Source of the DNA: Nitrospira moscoviensis
GTDB taxonomy: Bacteria > Nitrospirota > Nitrospiria > Nitrospirales > Nitrospiraceae
Direction of reading: 5' to 3'
DNA: 64,000 bases
NCBI RefSeq assembly: GCF_001273775.1
Contig: NZ_CP011801.1
Location: 4,380,001-4,444,000 of the forward strand
Part shown: positions 1 to 10,994 of the stretch, in pieces
Layout: each line of letters begins with the position of its first letter
Position numbering within the stretch: the stretch's first letter is position 1
Position numbers and translations under genes: made by a program
Notes under the pieces: model-generated
Databases searched by the model: none
The model's input: the letters and a program-made list of their open reading frames with translations, nothing else
Told to the model about the DNA's origin: nothing

Positions 1-61
1 CCAGACATAGAGGGCGCTCGTTTTCTTCGTTCCACAGACTCAACCTAAGCCTCAACCCAGC

Positions 62-661
62 CTAGAACTTCACTTCCGGCGGCTTCGCCACGGCCTTTTC
101 GTCCGCCACGGTGAAGTTCGGCTTCTCTTCCATGTGCAGGATGAATTTGGCGGTGAGATTGGTGGGGAAAAAGCGCACCATCTTATTGTATTCCGCCACC
201 CGGTCGATGTAGCGCTTGCGGGCGACGGCGATCCGGTTTTCCGTGCCTTCGAGCTGGCTCTGCAGATCGCGGAAATTCTGATCGGCTTTCAAGTTGGGAT
301 AGTTCTCCGCCACCGCGATCAGCCGGCCGAGGGCCGACGACAAGCCGGCTTGGGCTTTCTGAAATTGCTCGAACTTGGCCGGGTCTTGCAACGTCTCGGG
401 CGTGACCTGGATGCCGGTCGCCTGGGCCCGTGCTTGTACGACATTCTCCAAGGTCTCCTGCTCGTGTGCGGCGTACCCTTTGACGGTCGCCACGAGATTG
501 GGAATCAGATCCGCCCGGCGCTGGTATTGGTTGACGACTTCGCTCCAGGCCGCTTTCGTATCTTCGTCCAACCCCTGCAAGTCGTTGTAGCCGCACCCGG
601 CCGCGACGGAGAGGCTGGCGATCAGCACCATGGCGGCAGACAACCGAACGTTTCGAGTCAT
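62..661 (-). CDS. lemA: LemA family lipoprotein
   Basis: The 199-residue product matches the LemA family in length and layout. It has an N-terminal hydrophobic signal ending in an SVAAGC lipobox (Cys23), then a long mostly helical domain. The family hallmark of helices around RRADLIPNLVATVKGYA is at about residues 48-64, followed by AHEQETLENVVQARAQA. By homology it is an envelope-anchored helical protein of unclear biochemical role. LemA genes are often followed by a TPM-domain gene. A possible ATG lies on the minus strand at the very left edge of the window (about base 8), but that gene is outside view. The family call is secure; the function is not. Confidence 0.93.
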   Translation of the reverse strand: MTRNVRLSAAMVLIASLSVAAGCGYNDLQGLDEDTKAAWSEVVNQYQRRADLIPNLVATVKGYAAHEQETLENVVQARAQATGIQVTPETLQDPAKFEQFQKAQAGLSSALGRLIAVAENYPNLKADQNFRDLQSQLEGTENRIAVARKRYIDRVAEYNKMVRFFPTNLTAKFILHMEEKPNFTVADEKAVAKPPEVKF

Positions 662-803
662 GGTCTCACTCCTCTCGCTGAGCGGGCGATCCCGCCGGTC
701 ACCATGCTATCACGGCCCTATCGATGAAGACACGACCGCCTGATGAACGGACTTGCTCCGCCCGTTCGTGCTGAGCTTGTCGAAACGCCGCTGATGGCTA
801 GGG

Positions 804-1337
804 CTAATGTGACGAGCCGGAGGCGGCCGTTTCGACGGCTTTGGTGAGGACGGACGAGGTGGAGCCGGAGTTGGACTGGATGAAGGCCAGCAGGCGCTTG
901 TTCTCCTGGGCTTTCCGGAGAAACTTGAAGGCGATGCCGCGGGCGCTCACGGACCGCACCATCGCCGCCACTTCGATGGGCGGCTCCTGATCGGCGATCG
1001 CGATCTCCAGGTAGAAAATATCGTCCACGTGGACCTGCGTCTGGCTCTTGATGATGCAGCCGCCCATCGAGAGATCCATGACCGTGCCCTCCCCGCGGAC
1101 CTTCCCGCCGGAGAACGACAGGAACAGTCGCACCGGAATGCGGAGATGCTCGCGGCGGTCCATCGGATGTTGCGGATGGTTCAAGCCCAGCCGGCAGGCC
1201 AGAAACCGATGGCTGCAATGCTGACAATGGAACGGCGCGATGAAGACGAGGGCGGCGGCATGCTCGCGCGGCGACTGCGGCCGGGATCGCAGCACGCCGA
1301 TCTGTTGACACTGCGGGCAGGTGAGGTGGCGGCCCAT
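804..1337 (-). CDS. PilZ-domain protein with N-terminal zinc-ribbon-like cysteines
   Basis: The 177-residue protein has two CxxC pairs near its start (CPQC at 7-10 and CQHC at 38-41), suggesting a small zinc ribbon. A PilZ domain follows. The two c-di-GMP-contacting motifs of PilZ are recognisable as RREHLR (61-66) and DLSMGG (88-93), with the expected spacing of about 25 residues. By family knowledge it is a cytosolic c-di-GMP receptor that could tune surface or motility functions. No output domain is present beyond the beta barrel, so its partner is unknown. It stands alone between lemA and the sdh operon. Confidence 0.85.
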   Translation of the reverse strand: MGRHLTCPQCQQIGVLRSRPQSPREHAAALVFIAPFHCQHCSHRFLACRLGLNHPQHPMDRREHLRIPVRLFLSFSGGKVRGEGTVMDLSMGGCIIKSQTQVHVDDIFYLEIAIADQEPPIEVAAMVRSVSARGIAFKFLRKAQENKRLLAFIQSNSGSTSSVLTKAVETAASGSSH

Positions 1338-1439
1338 CGGGCTCCTGCTGGTCGAAGGCTTACCACCGCACTATAAAGGCCTTTCCCTTAGAGTCAAGCC
1401 GATTGCCATCTCATGCAGCGAGGACTGGAGACGAACGAG

Positions 1440-2228
1440 CTAGGCCGATTCGTCGTGCGGATGTTCGCTGGAAGCCCGTGAGCCGGATTGAATGACGGCC
1501 GCGCGGAGATATTCGCGGTTCAACTGGGCGATGAAGCGGACGCTGATGTGTTTCGGGCACACCGCTTCGCATTCGTTTTGATTGCTGCAGGAGCCGAAAC
1601 CTTCCCGGTCCATCGCCTCCATCATGGCGGTCACCCGGCGGACCCGTTCCGGTTCTCCTTGGGGCAGCGAGGCGAGGTGGGAGACCTTCGCCGCGACGAA
1701 CAGCGTGGCGGAGGCGTTCTTGCAGGCGGCCACACAGGCCCCGCACGAGATGCAGGAGGCGGCGTCCATGGCGGTCTCCTGCCGTTCTTTGGGGATCAAC
1801 ATCACGTTGCCGTCGACCGCGCCGCCCGTATTGACGGAAATGTAGCCGCCCGCCTGGATGATGCGGTCGAGCGCGCTCCGGTCCGTCACGAGGTCTTTCA
1901 CGATCGGAAAGGCCCGCGCGCGCCAGGGCTCGATCGTGATGGTGGCGCCGTCGGCAAACCGCCGCATGTACAACTGGCAGGTGGCGATGCCGCGCTCGGG
2001 CCCGTGCGGCAGGCCGTCGATCATCAGCGAACAGGTCCCGCAGATCCCTTCGCGGCAGTCGTACTCGAACGCCACCGGGTCTTCGCCCTTCAGCACCAGA
2101 CGTTGATTCAGGATGTCCAGCATCTCCAGAAACGACATGTCGGGGCTGATCCCATCGATGGGATAGTCGACGAATCGTCCCGGATCGCGGGTATCCCGCT
2201 GCCGCCAGATTTTCAGTGTCAACGTCAC
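1440..2228 (-). CDS. sdhB: Succinate dehydrogenase/fumarate reductase iron-sulfur subunit
   Basis: The 262-residue protein carries all three iron-sulfur cluster signatures of the SdhB/FrdB family. A ferredoxin-type [2Fe-2S] set lies at Cys58, Cys63, Cys66 and Cys84. A [4Fe-4S] set is SCISCGACVAAC (159-169). A third set, GSCSNQNECEAVCP (Cys214, 220, 224), corresponds to the [3Fe-4S] or third cluster. It passes electrons between the flavoprotein and the membrane cytochrome b. It is the last gene of a minus-strand sdhC-sdhA-sdhB operon. Whether the complex runs as succinate dehydrogenase or fumarate reductase cannot be told from sequence alone. Confidence 0.95.
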   Translation of the reverse strand: MTLTLKIWRQRDTRDPGRFVDYPIDGISPDMSFLEMLDILNQRLVLKGEDPVAFEYDCREGICGTCSLMIDGLPHGPERGIATCQLYMRRFADGATITIEPWRARAFPIVKDLVTDRSALDRIIQAGGYISVNTGGAVDGNVMLIPKERQETAMDAASCISCGACVAACKNASATLFVAAKVSHLASLPQGEPERVRRVTAMMEAMDREGFGSCSNQNECEAVCPKHISVRFIAQLNREYLRAAVIQSGSRASSEHPHDESA

Positions 2229-2260
2229 TCTCCGCTCCCCACCCCTTCCTCACGCCTTCG

Positions 2261-4171
2261 TTACTGGTAACTCCTCGTCGACGGTGTGACGAACTCGAAC
2301 TTCAGCGGTTCCTTGTGCAGCACCGGCGGCCCCTGCTCGACATACTCCCACGCCGCGACATGCGCGCAGCGGTCATCGTCACGCTTCGGTTCCCCCTCCT
2401 GCGTTTGGTGCTCCTCGCGAAAGTGCGCGCCGCAGGATTCTTCCCGCTCCAGCGCGTCGAGACACATCAGCTCGGCGAATTCCAGATAGTCTGCGACGCG
2501 GCCCGCGTATTCGAGCTCCTGGTTGAAGGCTTCTCCCGACCCCGGCACGGCCACGTCGCGCCAGAATTTGTCGCGCAGCGGCGGGATAGACTTCAGCGCG
2601 AGGGTCAAGCCCTCGCGGTTCCGGGTCATACCGCAATGGTCCCAGAGCAGACGTCCCAATTCCCGATGAAAGGAAGCGGCCGTGCGCCGCTTCTGCCCCT
2701 GCAGCAGCTTCCCGATGCGGGCCCGCACCCGTTGGAGCGCCCGGTCCACTTCCGGATGGTGGGAGGGCACCGGCTTCTGCACGGTCGTCGCGAGGTAATG
2801 GCCGATGGTGTAGGGCAGGATGAAGTAGCCGTCGCCGAGACCCTGCATCAGCGAGCTGGCGCCCAGACGGTTGGCGCCGTGATCCGCGAAGTTCGCCTCC
2901 CCGATGACGAACAGGCCCGGCACCGTGCTCATCAAATTATAATCGACCCACAGCCCTCCCATCGTATAGTGCGGGGCCGGATAGATCCGCATCGGCACAC
3001 GCGTGGCATCCTCCCCGGTGATCCGCTGGTACATCTCGAAGAGATTGCCGTACCGTTCGCGCACGACGTCGAGGCCCAATCGTTCGATCGCATCGCTGAA
3101 ATCCAAATACACGCCGTGCCCGCCCGGCCCCACGCCGCGCTTGTCGTCGCAGATGGCCTTGACCGCCCGGGAGGCCACATCGCGGGGCACGAGATTGCCG
3201 AAGCGCGGATACCGGCGCTCCAAAAAATAATCCCGCTCCTCGGGAGGGATCTGGTCCGGCGCGCGGCGGTCGGACGGCATCTTCGGCACCCAGATCCGGC
3301 CGTCGTTCCGGAGCGATTCCGACATCAGCGTGAGCTTTGCCTGGTGGTCCTCCGTCGGCGGAATCGCGGTGGGATGGATCTGCGTGAAGCAGGGATTAGC
3401 GAAAGCCGCGCCTTGTTTCCAGGCCCGGTAGGTCGCGGTGACGTTGCTGCTGGCGGCGTTCGTCGAGAGATAAAACACGTTGCTGTAGCCGCCGGTGGCG
3501 AGCACGACGGCGTGGGCCGTGTGCACCTCCAACCGGCCGGTAATCAAATCGCGTGTCACGATGCCGCGCGCGTGGCCGTCGATCACGATGAGGTCGAGCA
3601 TCTCCGTGCGGGGGTGCATGCGGACCTGGCCGCGCTCGATCTGCCAGCAGAGCGCCGAGTAGGCGCCGAGGAGCAGCTGCTGGCCGGTTTGGCCCCGGCA
3701 ATAGAACGTCCTCGACACCTGCACGCCGCCGAACGAGCGATTGGCGAGCTGGCCTCCGTATTCGCGCGCGAACGGGACGCCCTGCGCGACGCATTGATCG
3801 ATGATCTGCGTGCTGACCTGCGCCAACCGGTAGACGTTCGCTTCCCGAGACCGGAAATCGCCGCCTTTGATCGTGTCGTAAAACAGCCGCGCGACGCTGT
3901 CGCCGTCGTCCTGGTAATTCTTCGCGGCGTTGATGCCGCCTTGCGCCGCGATGCTGTGGGCGCGGCGCGGGCTGTCCTGCACGCAAAAACAGTCCACGTG
4001 GTACCCGAGTTGGCCCAATGTGGACGCGGCGCTGGCGCCGGCCAAGCCGGTTCCGACGACGATGATCGAGATCCGGCGCTTGTTGGTGGGGCTCACCAGC
4101 TTTTCGCCGAACCGGTGCCGGTCCCATTTGGTTTCGAGCGGCCCCGCCGGGACTTTTGAATCGAGTTTCAT
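2261..4171 (-). CDS. sdhA: Succinate dehydrogenase/fumarate reductase flavoprotein subunit
   Basis: The 636-residue protein has an N-terminal FAD-binding GTGLAG motif (40-45). The segment AHSIAAQGGI contains the histidine (His72) expected to carry covalent FAD. Later sections include the conserved HPTAIPP active-site region and GGLWVDY. Its length fits the SdhA/FrdA family. It oxidises succinate or reduces fumarate. The start codon overlaps the sdhC stop codon (TGATG arrangement at 4169-4173), so the subunits are translationally coupled. A long open frame on the opposite strand (2216-4159) is a GC-rich shadow and is not annotated. Confidence 0.96.
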   Translation of the reverse strand: MKLDSKVPAGPLETKWDRHRFGEKLVSPTNKRRISIIVVGTGLAGASAASTLGQLGYHVDCFCVQDSPRRAHSIAAQGGINAAKNYQDDGDSVARLFYDTIKGGDFRSREANVYRLAQVSTQIIDQCVAQGVPFAREYGGQLANRSFGGVQVSRTFYCRGQTGQQLLLGAYSALCWQIERGQVRMHPRTEMLDLIVIDGHARGIVTRDLITGRLEVHTAHAVVLATGGYSNVFYLSTNAASSNVTATYRAWKQGAAFANPCFTQIHPTAIPPTEDHQAKLTLMSESLRNDGRIWVPKMPSDRRAPDQIPPEERDYFLERRYPRFGNLVPRDVASRAVKAICDDKRGVGPGGHGVYLDFSDAIERLGLDVVRERYGNLFEMYQRITGEDATRVPMRIYPAPHYTMGGLWVDYNLMSTVPGLFVIGEANFADHGANRLGASSLMQGLGDGYFILPYTIGHYLATTVQKPVPSHHPEVDRALQRVRARIGKLLQGQKRRTAASFHRELGRLLWDHCGMTRNREGLTLALKSIPPLRDKFWRDVAVPGSGEAFNQELEYAGRVADYLEFAELMCLDALEREESCGAHFREEHQTQEGEPKRDDDRCAHVAAWEYVEQGPPVLHKEPLKFEFVTPSTRSYQ

Positions 4172-4848
4172 CAGCGCACGACTCCCAAGAGGACGGCCAG
4201 GACGATGACGACGTTGCCGAGCACCACCAGCAGGGCGACCGCGGGCCCCGCCGCTTTGAACATCCGGTTCAGCGCCGGGTGTTCCAGGCCCAACGTCTGG
4301 AAGCTGCTGGTGACGCCGTGGCTCACATGCAATCCCAGCACCGCCTGCCCCGCCAGATACACCACCGCCAACCAGGGATTGCCGAAGGCATGGATCATCT
4401 TACCGTACACATCGCGTTGCCCGCGGAGGTCCAGCCCTTCGGTGAAGGACCGATCCACCACGCCGAAGGTGAGGTGCAGCAGGTGAAAGATGATGAACAG
4501 CAACAGGAGCGTGCCGCTGACCGCCATGGTGCGCGAGGCGAACGACGCCTGGCGGTAGACGTGCGCGGTATAGTTCAGCGGCCGCGCTTGTCGGTTGCGG
4601 ATCGCCAGCTTGATCGCGGTCCAGATATGGATCCCGGCCAATCCCAACAGACCGGCCCGCGCGGTCCAGAGAAGGATCGGCATGTCGCGGAGAAACGCCG
4701 CATACGCGTTCAGCGCTTCCCGCCCCTCGAAGATCTGCAGATTGCCGATCATGTGAAAGACGACGAACCCGGCGAGGGCGAGGCCGGTCAGCGCGACGAT
4801 AAGTTTACTGCCGATGGAGGCGTGCAGTTGATGATAGAGGCGAATCAT
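4171..4848 (-). CDS. sdhC: Succinate dehydrogenase cytochrome b subunit
   Basis: The 225-residue hydrophobic protein has about five predicted membrane helices with interspersed histidines (for example VVFHMIG, FIIFHLLHL and VSHGVTSSF). This is typical of the single-subunit diheme cytochrome b558 anchors (Bacillus/Wolinella-type) rather than the paired SdhC/SdhD anchors. It would bind heme b and quinone and anchor SdhAB to the inner membrane. It is the first gene of the operon, and its stop codon overlaps the sdhA start. No separate sdhD follows, consistent with the one-anchor type. Confidence 0.92.
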   Translation of the reverse strand: MIRLYHQLHASIGSKLIVALTGLALAGFVVFHMIGNLQIFEGREALNAYAAFLRDMPILLWTARAGLLGLAGIHIWTAIKLAIRNRQARPLNYTAHVYRQASFASRTMAVSGTLLLLFIIFHLLHLTFGVVDRSFTEGLDLRGQRDVYGKMIHAFGNPWLAVVYLAGQAVLGLHVSHGVTSSFQTLGLEHPALNRMFKAAGPAVALLVVLGNVVIVLAVLLGVVR

Positions 4849-4920
4849 CTCCGTCCTTTTGAATTGTACCGCATCCCGACGCGTCTGTATCGCGCGGCGG
4901 ACACTTCTTGCCTGATGCGC

Positions 4921-6174
4921 TTAGAGGCGTCCCGCCGCGCGTCCCGCGAGAGAGCCCGTGGCCCAGGCCCATTGAAAATTGAAGCCGCCGATGCGGCCGT
5001 CGCAATCGAGGATTTCGCCGGCCAGATACAATCCGGGAACGAGCTTGGAGGCCATCGTCCGATAGTCGATTTCTTCCAGCGGCACCCCGCCGGCCGTCAC
5101 CTCGGCATAATTCCAGCCGCGATCCCGCTCCACGGGAAACCGGAATTTCGTGAGGGCCTCGCGCACCCGGTCCCGGTCTTGGCGCGGGACTTGGGCCATG
5201 GGCCGCTGCGGATCACAGGCAAGGTGCGTACAGAGCGCGTCGGCGAAGCGCTCCGGCAGCAGCGTCGCGAGCGTCCGCGCCAGCGAGCGCCGGGGATGCG
5301 CGGCCGCCTCCGCCGTCAGCCATGAGCGGACTTGCTCGCCCGTGCGTCCCGGCAGAAAGCTGCCGTAGAGATCCACCGGCTCACCTCGCTCTCTCGCGAG
5401 GGTCCAGAAGCGGCTGGCATCCATGACCACCGGACCGCTGATCCCGAAATGCGTCCAGAGCAGACTCCCCCGGCGCCGATCCACCGCTCGGCCCTGCACG
5501 ACGGTCGTCAATTCGACGTCATGGGAGAGGCCCGAGAGGGACGCCTGGAACATGGCCGAGTCGAGCACCAGCGGCACCAAGGCGGGCACGGTCGGCGTCA
5601 CCCGGTGGCCCAACGCGCGGACCAGCCGATAGCCGAGACCGTCGCTTCCCGTTCTGGGCAGCGACCGGCCGCCGGTGGCGAGCACGAGCCGGTCCGCGTG
5701 CAGCGTCCCGCGGCGATGGTGCACGGCAAAGCGGCCCTCCGAACGCGACACGTCGTGCACCCGGTGGTCCTGCCAGAGTTCGACGCCCGCTTGTGCGGCG
5801 CGGCCGACGAGCGCGTGCAGCACCGTGCGCGCCTGGTCGGTGACGGGAAAGAGCTTTCCCGTCTCTTCCCGCTTCAGCTCGACGCCCAACGAGGCGAACC
5901 ATGTGACCGTGTCCTCGACGGGGAACGCGGCGAGCACGTTGCGGATGATGTGCCGGTTGCCGAAAAAATCGCCCGGCGTCACGGCGTCATGGGTCACGTT
6001 GCAGCGCCCGCCGCCCGACACGAGGATCTTGGCGCCGAGCTGCCGCGCGCCATCGAGCAGCACGATGCGTCCCCGCGTTCCGCCTGTCGGCCGCGTCTCC
6101 GCCGCAAAGATGGCGGCCGCGAGGCCGGCCGCGCCCGCCCCGATGACCGCTATGCTCGCCGCATCCTTGTCCAT
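4921..6174 (-). CDS. BaiN/HI0933 family FAD-dependent oxidoreductase
   Basis: The 417-residue flavoprotein starts with a dinucleotide-binding motif (GAGAAG at 12-17). It shows the family motifs SGGGRCNVTH near residues 53-62 and a C-terminal GGFNFQWAWATG. Length and motifs fit the YhiN/HI0933/BaiN group of NAD(P)/FAD oxidoreductases, whose physiological substrates are mostly unknown. It is on the same strand as sdhCAB and 72 bp upstream of sdhC, so co-transcription is possible. The role is otherwise unassigned. Confidence 0.9.
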   Translation of the reverse strand: MDKDAASIAVIGAGAAGLAAAIFAAETRPTGGTRGRIVLLDGARQLGAKILVSGGGRCNVTHDAVTPGDFFGNRHIIRNVLAAFPVEDTVTWFASLGVELKREETGKLFPVTDQARTVLHALVGRAAQAGVELWQDHRVHDVSRSEGRFAVHHRRGTLHADRLVLATGGRSLPRTGSDGLGYRLVRALGHRVTPTVPALVPLVLDSAMFQASLSGLSHDVELTTVVQGRAVDRRRGSLLWTHFGISGPVVMDASRFWTLARERGEPVDLYGSFLPGRTGEQVRSWLTAEAAAHPRRSLARTLATLLPERFADALCTHLACDPQRPMAQVPRQDRDRVREALTKFRFPVERDRGWNYAEVTAGGVPLEEIDYRTMASKLVPGLYLAGEILDCDGRIGGFNFQWAWATGSLAGRAAGRL

Positions 6175-6280
6175 GCCACCCGTTCCTCTACCGCTCCTCC
6201 ACTAGCATGTATTTTTAACGTGGTCTTCGCTAATGTTTTACTTGGCCTGCGCGCCGATTTAACATCATCGGGCTCGGTGG

Positions 6281-7873
6281 ATGCTATGGTCCCCCGCTAT
6301 GGTGGGTGGGCTGGGCCCCTGCATCACCGTACGCGTGTTTCCGGCAGTCTTTTCACTCGCCGCGCTGGCACTGGGAGTCGGCTGCGGCTCATCGTCTTCC
6401 TCTCCGTCGGATGCCTCCATCGCCGCCCTCGACGCACGACCGGCCTATCACTTCACTCCGCCGACGAATTGGATGAACGATCCGAACGGCCTCGTCCACG
6501 TGGACGGGGAATACCATCTGTTTTACCAATATAATCCGGCGCTCCCATCCTGGGGGTTCATTCATTGGGGCCACGCCGTCAGCACGGACCTCGTCCACTG
6601 GACCGATCTCCCGGCGGCGCTGGCGCCCGATCCGGTGCTCGGCATGCCGTTCTCCGGCAGCGCGGTGGTCGACCGGGACCGCACGAGCGGCCTTTGCGGC
6701 GCGACGGCCCCAGACTGCGTGATCGCGGTCTTTACGCACCACGGCAGCGCGCAGGTCCAAAGCGTCGCGGTGAGCGACGACGGAGCCCGGACGTTCCGGC
6801 TCAACCACGCCAACCCCGTGCTCTCGAATCCGGGTCTGATCGACTTTCGCGATCCGAAAGTGTTCTATCACACGCCCACGCGGCGCTGGATCATGGTGCT
6901 GGCCGCCGGCGACCGCGTCAGGCTCTACGGCTCAAGCAACCTGACCGGATGGACACATCTCTCCGACATCGGACCCAGCGAGAGCCTCCGCGGGGGCGTG
7001 CTGGAATGTCCCGATCTGTTCGAGCTTCCGGTGTCCAACGAGCCCGGCGTCATGCGCTGGGTCTTGAAGATCGACAGCAATCCGGGCGGTCGGTACGGCG
7101 GCTCCGGGTCGCGCTACCTGGTCGGGACCTTTGACGGTGTCACATTCACGCCCTTGGCCCAAGCGCCTCAATGGGCGGACTTCGGCCCGGATTTTTATGC
7201 CGCGCAATCGTTCGCCAACACACCGGCGGACGGCCGGCATCTCTGGCTGGCATGGATGAACAATTGGGCCTACGCGAGCGCCTTGCCGACCGGCTCCTGG
7301 CGCGGCGCCATGACGGTACCGCGCGAAGTCGGACTGATCCGAGCGGACGACGGGACCTATCTGTTGACCCAGCGTCCCGCGGCCGAGTTGCGGGCGTTGC
7401 GGGACGGCGCACCGGCAATCGAAGTGGCCGACCAACCGATCGGGACTCCCTGCACCTTGCTCGACGGATTGACCGGTGACGCGCTGGAAATCGCCCTGGC
7501 CTTCGAACCGGGCACCGCCCGTGAAGTGGGGCTCGCGATCCGGCGCGGAGCGGGCGAAGAAACGCGGGTGGGGTACGACGCGGTGCGCGGGACGCTGTTC
7601 GTCGACCGCTCGATCTCCGGCTCGACTCTGCTGCGCGAGACGCTTCCCGCCCGTCACCATGCGCCGCTCCGCGCCGACGGCGCGGGGCTCGTCACGCTGA
7701 CCGTGCTGCTCGACCGGTCCTCCGTCGAAGTGTTTGCAGGCGACGGACGCGCCGTCATCACGGACGTGCTCCTGGCCTCGCCCGCCAGCCGCGGCGCGCA
7801 GCTGTACGTCGACGGCGGCACCGCGCGTCTCCGCTCGCTGCGCGCCTGGACGCTGCGCCGGGTTCTCCGTTGA
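6281..7873 (+). CDS. Glycoside hydrolase family 32 lipoprotein (fructan hydrolase/invertase-like)
   Basis: The protein of up to 530 residues carries the three GH32 signatures: WMNDPNG with nucleophile Asp67, FRDP with Asp191, and ECPDLF with the acid/base Glu242. A five-bladed catalytic region and a C-terminal beta-sandwich (SSVEVFAGDGRAVITD) follow. The N-terminus has a hydrophobic signal ending in a GVGC lipobox (Cys35) and a Ser-rich linker, so it is probably an exported lipoprotein. Starts at 6281 (ATG), 6299 (ATG) or nearby GTG codons are all possible. GH32 enzymes cleave beta-fructosidic bonds in sucrose, levan or inulin. Its position beside a polysaccharide locus suggests matrix turnover, but that is inference. 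Confidence 0.93.
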   Translation: MLWSPAMVGGLGPCITVRVFPAVFSLAALALGVGCGSSSSSPSDASIAALDARPAYHFTPPTNWMNDPNGLVHVDGEYHLFYQYNPALPSWGFIHWGHAVSTDLVHWTDLPAALAPDPVLGMPFSGSAVVDRDRTSGLCGATAPDCVIAVFTHHGSAQVQSVAVSDDGARTFRLNHANPVLSNPGLIDFRDPKVFYHTPTRRWIMVLAAGDRVRLYGSSNLTGWTHLSDIGPSESLRGGVLECPDLFELPVSNEPGVMRWVLKIDSNPGGRYGGSGSRYLVGTFDGVTFTPLAQAPQWADFGPDFYAAQSFANTPADGRHLWLAWMNNWAYASALPTGSWRGAMTVPREVGLIRADDGTYLLTQRPAAELRALRDGAPAIEVADQPIGTPCTLLDGLTGDALEIALAFEPGTAREVGLAIRRGAGEETRVGYDAVRGTLFVDRSISGSTLLRETLPARHHAPLRADGAGLVTLTVLLDRSSVEVFAGDGRAVITDVLLASPASRGAQLYVDGGTARLRSLRAWTLRRVLR

Positions 7874-7911
7874 GAGTCCCCTTCTGAGAGTCCCTTCGTG
7901 ACGCTCCCCTA

Positions 7912-8102
7912 ACCCGCATTATTCACGAGCGTTTCTGCTGCAATCGCCGATCCGCTGCTGCGACGAGCCTTCGGCCGGCGGGCTCGCCCTTCGGGCCCTC
8001 GACGTACTGCACGAGTACGCCTCGGGTCCTCAGGGCTCCGCGCGCCGGTCTCGCGACGCGGCTCCGCGATTTCGCGACGAACCGTCATGAATAATGCGGG
8101 CT
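7912..8102. repeat. Inverted-repeat-bounded structured intergenic element
   Basis: A 191-bp stretch is bounded by near-perfect inverted copies of CCCGCATTATTCAyGA (left about 7913-7928, right about 8085-8100). It contains internal hairpins such as CGTACT-GCACG-AGTACG, and no convincing ORF. The rest of the 500-bp gap to the next gene (8103-8373) shows only a weak hairpin (ATCACT...AGTGAT near 8144-8164) and presumably the operon promoter. This architecture resembles a dispersed MITE/REP-like repeat, but only one copy lies in the window. Confidence 0.55.
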
Positions 8103-8373
8103 AAAGGCTTCTCGTCGCCACATTTCGATGGTTTTCCGGCCGATCACTGGGGACCTGCCTAGTGATTCCCGTCGCGCCTCGACTTTAGAGTGCGGTCCTA
8201 GCCGATCGTACCGTTGCAACGCCCGGCATGAATGCGGCCGAGCGCTGCGGGGCAACCGTATGAGTTCCACGCGATCCTGACGCCGCGGCGATCCTGACCG
8301 AACCACGCCGATTGTCGCGGCTCCTGCGGGCCTCATCGCGGCACCCACTCCATAGGCCGCGGACGACTCTATC

Positions 8374-9703
<1,330 letters not shown>

Positions 9704-9720
<17 letters not shown>

Positions 9721-10978
9721 GGCGGCGCCCCCCGTCGGGGCTCCGGCGGCTCGGGACGGAAGCCTGCTCGCCCGGCTGTCGCCGGCGGTTTGGCGCGCGC
9801 AGGTCGCCGGGCTGTTGGCGATCACCGTCATGAGCTTTTTCCCGGCCTGGTCCCATGTCCAGGAATATGCCTTCTTCACCCTATTCGCCGTCGCCGCCGC
9901 CACGGCCTTCGCGGAAGGACGCTCGCTGTGGTTTCCCTCTTCTCTGCATCTGCCGATCGCGCTGCTGCTCGGATGGGTGCTCCTCTCCGTCCCTTTTGCG
10001 ATCGATCCGGCATACAGTTTTGCGGAATGGCGCAAACTGGTCGCTAAAATTCTCGTCTTCTACTGGGCGGTGGCCGTGTGGCGCATCGCGCTGGAGCACG
10101 GACGGGCCAGAATGAACGGCTGGCTGCTGGCTGCCCTCGCGTTCGGCTCGCTGGCGTTGAGTTTGTATGCGCTGTCCGATTTTTGGCAGCGTGGCGGCAC
10201 GTGGGTGGACCGGCCGGTCCGGGCGCAGGCTCCCTCGTCGGACTATAACTGGCTCAGCACCTATCTGGTGATGGCGCTGCCCTTGTTGGCGGCGGGGGCT
10301 TTGACCACTCACCTGCGGTGGGCCCGCTATGCCTATGCCTCCTCCGCGCTGATCGCCCTGCTGGCGCAAGTCTTCTCCTATACCAGGGCCGGGTGGCTGG
10401 CAGTGCTGGCGCAGGGACTGGCCGCCGGCCTGTTGCTGAAACGGTCGCGGCTTTTCGTGACGGCCCTTGTCGGCGCCGTCGTGCTCGTCACGCTGTTGGT
10501 CGCGCTGGGGTTCTCCGGCTATCACCAGGATACGTTGGATCCCTGGACGCTGAAGGCGCGCGTGGCCGTCTGGGGCCTGATGCTCCACGAAATCGCCGAC
10601 CATCCGTTCCTCGGAGTGGGGTACGGCACGCGGACCTTCATGGCCCGATTCGGCGACCATCCGGAAACGCTGAAGGCGGGGGGCAGCCACAACTTCTTCC
10701 TCATGGTCGCGATGGGCAGCGGTCTGCCGGCACTGGCGTGCCTGATCTGGGTGCTGGCCGCCGGAACGGCGGAATGCCTGCGGTTGTCCCGCCGGCTCGG
10801 ACAGGATCCCTCCACCTCGGTCCTGCTCGTCGCCGTTGCGTTGATGATTATCGGATTTGCCGTGCGCAACGGATTCGACGCCATGTTCGCCGGCAGCCTG
10901 GCCTGTCTGTTCTGGCTGTTGCTCGCCGCCGCGGTGGCGCAGGAGCCGGACGCGCGAGCCGCGAGCAGAGCCGCCTAA
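9704..10978 (+). CDS. O-antigen ligase/polymerase family membrane protein
   Basis: The 424-residue protein has about ten to twelve hydrophobic helices and a large periplasmic loop containing the Wzy_C/WaaL-type region (LHEIADHPFLGVGYGT, followed by a His-containing HNFFLMVAMGSGLP). This family joins or polymerises undecaprenyl-linked glycans on the periplasmic face. It overlaps the preceding sugar transferase gene by 17 bp, implying translational coupling. Ligase and polymerase functions cannot be separated from sequence. The ABC exporter pair downstream makes a ligase role somewhat more likely. Confidence 0.88.
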
Positions 10979-10994
10979 ACAGGAACGGAGTCCC

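Noticed and set aside
2216..4159. 647-codon open frame on the plus strand opposite sdhA
   Set aside because: It is antisense to an unmistakable sdhA, has low-complexity Arg/His/Pro-rich content and no recognisable domain; high GC produces such shadows.
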